From: Lachnospiraceae bacterium NC2004
GTDB lineage: Bacteria; Bacillota; Clostridia; Lachnospirales; Lachnospiraceae
DNA: 64,000 nt
Direction: 5' to 3'
NCBI GenBank assembly: GCA_000621905.1
Contig: JHXB01000004.1
Span: forward strand, 64,752-128,751
A program made the position numbers and the translations under genes. Position 1 is the first letter of the stretch. Each line of letters opens with the position of its first letter. Positions 60,561-64,000 of the stretch are shown one piece after another. A model generated the notes under the pieces. That model ran no database searches and was not told the DNA's origin. It saw only the letters and a list, made by a program, of their open reading frames with translations.

Positions 60561-62648
60561 ATGAAGAGAGAAGCTACAGTTAATGATATAAATGAGAATA
60601 AGCGCAAGAGTACTCCTATTGTGCTTTATTTTGTGCTGCTTCTGTTATATTTTGTATGTAATATCGCAATAGGCAGAGTGGCTAGGATAGACGGAGTTTT
60701 GAGACTTGGAGACAAGATTTTTCCTATTTCTTCGTTTACGGGTGTTCTCTCTGCTTTACTTAACTTTGCCACAATCTTTTTGGTTGTCTTTTTTAACAGA
60801 CTTGGATTTATAACGGTAATAGTTATTGTTGCAGTACAGTTACCGATGATTGTCAGACAGGTTATGATTCAGGAGGTTGTTACTTCGCTTCCGGGTCTAT
60901 TTACCAACATGTTTATTATAGTTGCGGCGATTATCATTTACAGAAGAAACCGAATGATCGACAAGTATCAGACTACTGAGGTTGAACATCTTAAGGAACA
61001 ACAACTTCTGTCTAAGAGGCTGTTTGAACAGACTGCAACTGCTCTTGTCAATTCTATCGATGCGAAGGATACGTATTCTCATGGACATTCAGTCAGAGTT
61101 GCCGAATACTCGGAGAAGATTGCCAGAGTTGCAGGTAAGAGCGAGGAAGAATGCGAGCAGATATACTATTCAGCGCTTCTTCATGATGTAGGTAAGATTG
61201 GTATTTCGGATACTATTATTAACAAGAATGGTAAGCTTACCAATGAAGAATATGATGTTATCAAGCAGCATCCTGTTATGGGTAATCAGATTCTTTCAAG
61301 TATTGAAGAGTATCCATATCTGAGTATAGGTGCACATTATCACCACGAGCGCTATGATGGCAAAGGCTATCCTGACGGACTTAAGGGTGAGGAGATTCCT
61401 GAGATAGCAAGAATTATATCTGTTGCAGATGCTTATGATGCTATGACATCTAACCGTAGTTACAGAAATGCAATCCCTCAGCAGATAGTTAGAGAAGAGA
61501 TTGTCAAGGGTGCGGGTACACAGTTTGATCCTGAGTTTGCGGTTATTATGCAGCATTTGATAGATGTTGATACTGACTATCAGATGAGAGAGCGTGCAGG
61601 CGCGACAGAATTTGATGATAAGAAAGAACTTCACTGTACAGATTACAGGAGTGACATTTCCAATGGAATATATGTCAGTGAATGTACAACCTATATGAAG
61701 ATGAAGTACACGCCTAATGATGATTCATCGGCTGTACCTATGATAGTTCTTTATGATTCATTAGACGGACACTACCATGAGGACGCCAAGAATGTCAAAG
61801 AACTCTTGTATTTCGAATATTGTGAGCTTTTCTTCGATGGCAGGTTCAACAACAAGAATGTTAGAGAGATTAAGACTGAGACGCATAAGAGTACCAGAGC
61901 CAGTAAGAATAAGAAGAAGTATACCGAATATGACGTCGAGGCTTCAAGATACAAGGATCACGCTCTTATCAAGATAGATAACGGTAATGAGGTGGTAGAG
62001 TTTACCATTGCATTTCCTGATCAGACCAGATGGGCATATATTGGAGTGACAGGTGAGAACTGTGTCATTTCGGACGGGAGCGTCAAGAAAGCAAGTAATC
62101 CTATCGCAAGCAATTATATAACAAGGATTGCTGATGAGGTTACTTTTATTGATGGTCCTGAGGGCGATATTCCTAATATCCAGATTGACGGACATAGAAC
62201 CGACAACACCAAAGGTATTAAGCTTGAGGACAATCTTAAGATAACATTTCACTCTAAGAGCCTTCCTACGGCGAGGTTGCTATGGCACTGCCCATATGTG
62301 ACAATCTTTTATTCCGATGATCAGAAGGTGTTTGGCAAGGATTATAATGAATATGCGCTTATCAGACTAGACGGTGAGAGTTGGGATGAACAGTCAGATG
62401 TAGACAACAAGATAGTTGTTACTAAGAATGACGATTTTCCTGGATGGGATGAGTGGAAGGAAGCCAACAAGCAAGGTTGCGATTATGAGATTACTTTCGA
62501 AAGGAAGGGCGATATAATAGTTACCTATACGGAGATTTTGGGATTATCGGTTGTTAACACAACGGTGATTAGAGATGGGGCAGACAAGGTTTATGTTGCG
62601 CTAACCGGTGATCAGTGTGCATTGACTAATATCAAGATTGGAAGATAA
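60561..62648 (+). CDS. Membrane HD-GYP protein, probable c-di-GMP phosphodiesterase, with unknown C-terminal domain
   Basis: A 695-residue protein with about four membrane helices (~20-130), a coiled linker and an HD-GYP domain (~150-330): HSVRVAEYS, LLHDVGKIG (the HD pair), HPVMG, GAHYHHERYDGKGYPDG (the GYP motif) and ADAYDAMTSNRSYR. All metal ligands of the family are seen, so it likely cleaves cyclic di-GMP, opposing the GGDEF protein at 18277. The last ~360 residues form two related regions of beta-rich sequence (HYHED...WAYIGVTGENCVIS and YVALTGDQCALTNI), not part of any HD-GYP family that I know. GGGAG precedes the ATG. Confidence 0.88.
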   Translation: MKREATVNDINENKRKSTPIVLYFVLLLLYFVCNIAIGRVARIDGVLRLGDKIFPISSFTGVLSALLNFATIFLVVFFNRLGFITVIVIVAVQLPMIVRQVMIQEVVTSLPGLFTNMFIIVAAIIIYRRNRMIDKYQTTEVEHLKEQQLLSKRLFEQTATALVNSIDAKDTYSHGHSVRVAEYSEKIARVAGKSEEECEQIYYSALLHDVGKIGISDTIINKNGKLTNEEYDVIKQHPVMGNQILSSIEEYPYLSIGAHYHHERYDGKGYPDGLKGEEIPEIARIISVADAYDAMTSNRSYRNAIPQQIVREEIVKGAGTQFDPEFAVIMQHLIDVDTDYQMRERAGATEFDDKKELHCTDYRSDISNGIYVSECTTYMKMKYTPNDDSSAVPMIVLYDSLDGHYHEDAKNVKELLYFEYCELFFDGRFNNKNVREIKTETHKSTRASKNKKKYTEYDVEASRYKDHALIKIDNGNEVVEFTIAFPDQTRWAYIGVTGENCVISDGSVKKASNPIASNYITRIADEVTFIDGPEGDIPNIQIDGHRTDNTKGIKLEDNLKITFHSKSLPTARLLWHCPYVTIFYSDDQKVFGKDYNEYALIRLDGESWDEQSDVDNKIVVTKNDDFPGWDEWKEANKQGCDYEITFERKGDIIVTYTEILGLSVVNTTVIRDGADKVYVALTGDQCALTNIKIGR

Positions 62649-62657
62649 CGATTAATG

Positions 62658-62691
62658 AAGTCCGATTGGAGTGATTCCAATCGGACTTTAT
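62658..62691 (+). terminator. Terminator or attenuator hairpin
   Basis: Thirteen-pair stem (62658-62670 with 62676-62688) between the HD-GYP and lipoprotein genes, followed by TATAGG, where the ribosome site of the next gene begins. Confidence 0.65.
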
Positions 62692-62704
62692 AGGAGGATT
62701 TATT

Positions 62705-63229
62705 ATGAAAAAGATTATGTTACTCGGAGTTATGTGTTGTATGATGTTTGGGCTTGTAGCATGTGGTTCTAAGAGCAAAGATGATATAGGAACCAAACCG
62801 GAGACAACTGAAGAAGCTAGTATGGAAGCATCTGCCGAGGCTACAACCGAAGCTGTTACTGAAGCTACTGTTGATGCAACTACCGAAGCTCAGGCTGCAG
62901 TTGATACAGAGGCTGATAACAATCTTGTAACTGACAGTAGCACAAGCGCTATTACAGAGGATCAGGCATTAGAGGCAATCAAGAAGTACTGCATTGCTAA
63001 CAATCCAGACTTAAAAGATATGGTTAACTCAGGCGAGCAGACTATTTACTGGGAGGTAGGCACGAAGGGCAAAGAGATAGTTGTTCTGTATAGATCATAT
63101 ACGGGTGCAATGATTCGATATTATGTCAATCCTGACACCGGAGATACATACGCAACCGAGCAGGTTCCCGGAATTATTGATGAGGAGCAGAAGAACGGCG
63201 AGACTCTTAACGTAAAAGATTATATGTAG
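62705..63229 (+). CDS. Lipoprotein of unknown function
   Basis: A 174-residue protein with a lipoprotein signal (hydrophobic core, lipobox LVAC at ~17-20), a Thr/Glu/Ala-rich linker (~30-80) and a small C-terminal domain (~85-174) with no motif that I know. It would be anchored to the outer face of the cell membrane. TAGGAGG precedes the ATG. Confidence 0.8.
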   Translation: MKKIMLLGVMCCMMFGLVACGSKSKDDIGTKPETTEEASMEASAEATTEAVTEATVDATTEAQAAVDTEADNNLVTDSSTSAITEDQALEAIKKYCIANNPDLKDMVNSGEQTIYWEVGTKGKEIVVLYRSYTGAMIRYYVNPDTGDTYATEQVPGIIDEEQKNGETLNVKDYM

Positions 63230-63238
63230 TAATTAACG

Positions 63239-63270
63239 CAAGCCTGTGAAATTTTTCACAGGCTTGTTAA
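63239..63270 (+). terminator. Rho-independent terminator
   Basis: Thirteen-pair stem CAAGCCTGTGAAA (63239-63251) with its complement (63254-63266) after the lipoprotein gene; T-rich sequence inside and after. Confidence 0.75.
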
Positions 63271-63283
63271 ATATTTAATTAAA

Positions 63284-63312
63284 TTGATTTAATTTCCTTG
63301 GAGTGGTATAAT
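63284..63312 (+). promoter_or_regulatory. Strong promoter of the Asp-rich protein gene
   Basis: TTGATT (63284-63289), 17 bases, TATAAT (63307-63312), with TG at 63304-63305 extending the -10 element. Confidence 0.75.
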
Positions 63313-63384
63313 TTAGGCAATGGTAACAAGTGAATTTGGTAACTATTACCAAAAGGTTTATTCTCGACAGGAAGGGTGGTTGCT

Positions 63385-63918
63385 ATGAAGAGATTTTCAA
63401 GGTTTGTAGCGTTTGCAGTGACTCTGTGCATGGTTTGTGGGTTATCACTTTCAGGAAGTGTTGGTGCAGGTGCTAAGAAGAAAAGTTATGTTAAGTCAGG
63501 CGTTGTCTATGACATGCCGGATGAGATGGAAGTTGGAGATGAGGAGACTGTTAATGTCGTTATCAGAGCCAACTGTAAGACCAAGGCATTTGGCAAGTTT
63601 AAGGTAACTACTGACGATGACGATGTTGTGGATGTAAGCAAGGTTAAGTGTGCTAAACCCGGTTCTAAAGGTTCGTTTAAGCTTACCGCTTACGAGGAGG
63701 GAACAGCAGTTATCACTGTAACTACGATTAAGAAGAACAAGAAGGGTAAGAGGCTTACTTCTGACTACGAGATTGAAGTTACAGACCCTGAGTCAGAAGA
63801 TATGGATGATGATGACGATTGGGACGATGACGATGATTATGATGATGAAGATTACGACGATGATGATTACGATTATGACAGTGTTTACTATGATGACGAC
63901 GATGATTATGATTGGTAA
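63385..63918 (+). CDS. Secreted Big2-like protein with Asp/Tyr-rich acidic tail
   Basis: A 177-residue exported protein: signal peptide (~1-28), a beta-rich Ig-like domain (~35-130) and an extreme C-terminal tail of ~45 residues made almost only of Asp with Tyr, Trp and Glu. The tail could bind calcium or basic surface polymers. The ATG at 63385 follows GGAAGGGTGG; a GTG at 63376 lies inside that site. It has a strong promoter and a strong terminator, so it is a single-gene unit. Confidence 0.8.
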   Translation: MKRFSRFVAFAVTLCMVCGLSLSGSVGAGAKKKSYVKSGVVYDMPDEMEVGDEETVNVVIRANCKTKAFGKFKVTTDDDDVVDVSKVKCAKPGSKGSFKLTAYEEGTAVITVTTIKKNKKGKRLTSDYEIEVTDPESEDMDDDDDWDDDDDYDDEDYDDDDYDYDSVYYDDDDDYDW

Positions 63919-63937
63919 TCAGTGAAGAGTAATAAAG

Positions 63938-63970
63938 CCGGCTGGAGGGTTGCCTTCAGCCGGTTTTTTA
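63938..63970 (+). terminator. Rho-independent terminator
   Basis: Eleven-pair GC-rich stem (63938-63948 with 63953-63963, one wobble pair) with a T6 tail after the Asp-rich protein gene. Confidence 0.9.
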
Positions 63971-64000
63971 TGTGGTTATGATAATCTTAATTTAGCTTGC

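Overview
The window looks like chromosomal DNA from a low-GC, Gram-positive Clostridia-type bacterium, most likely of the family Lachnospiraceae. The grounds are AT-rich DNA, strong AGGAGG-type ribosome sites, many secreted proteins with Big2, InlB-type and fibronectin-like modules, a YukD/EssC type VII secretion (T7SS) locus, GGDEF and HD-GYP proteins, and YlmH. The family is inferred from gene style; no 16S or other phylogenetic marker lies here. I see no prophage, insertion sequence with a transposase, or CRISPR array.

Layout. 1-950: end of a secreted repeat protein. 1601-6768: a membrane protein, a polyprenyl-phosphate glycosyltransferase and a GtrA-YfhO fusion, a likely cell-envelope glycosylation unit. 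6816-10081: hybrid histidine kinase and a THUMP-type RNA methyltransferase. 10110-15495: DUF624 membrane protein, a large subtilisin-like protease with a split catalytic domain, an arginase-fold enzyme and YlmH. 15564-18095: a Zn/Cd efflux ATPase with a metal-type operator in front. 18155-18228: tRNA-Pro(CGG). 18277-23064: a diguanylate cyclase, an AgrA/AgrC-like two-component pair on the minus strand, and a degenerate AgrC-like paralogue on the plus strand. Several palindromic repeat elements lie between these genes.

23322-48734 is the accessory core: an Xre regulator, an InlB-repeat surface protein, a PASTA Ser/Thr kinase, EssC, EsaB/YukD, five WXG100-type small proteins, a WXG100-domain fusion protein that is a candidate T7SS effector, secreted proteins, DUF4176, a dockerin/InlB protein, a regulator joining a pseudo-receiver, a LytTR DNA-binding domain and an FHA domain, a CHAP cell-wall hydrolase, and three zinc-ribbon membrane proteins. 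EsaA, EssA and EssB are not present in this window. The locus instead carries a kinase with all catalytic motifs plus two proteins with phosphothreonine-binding FHA domains (EssC and the LytTR-FHA regulator). I infer a phospho-signalling circuit in which the PASTA kinase senses the cell wall and its phosphorylation state is read both by the secretion ATPase and by a transcription factor. A perfect 10-bp direct repeat with a 21-bp period, typical LytTR-site geometry, lies directly downstream of the regulator and in front of the cell-wall hydrolase.

48816-64000: further secreted proteins, a frameshifted gene remnant, an M13 metallopeptidase whose signal peptide is out of frame, an HD-GYP remnant and a full-length HD-GYP protein, an SMP-30-like enzyme, an Rpn/PD-(D/E)XK family protein, an ACT protein, an NlpC/P60-like protein, a TetR regulator with a palindromic operator, a lipoprotein and an Asp-rich secreted protein. 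All functional assignments come from motif recognition by eye; no database search was run.
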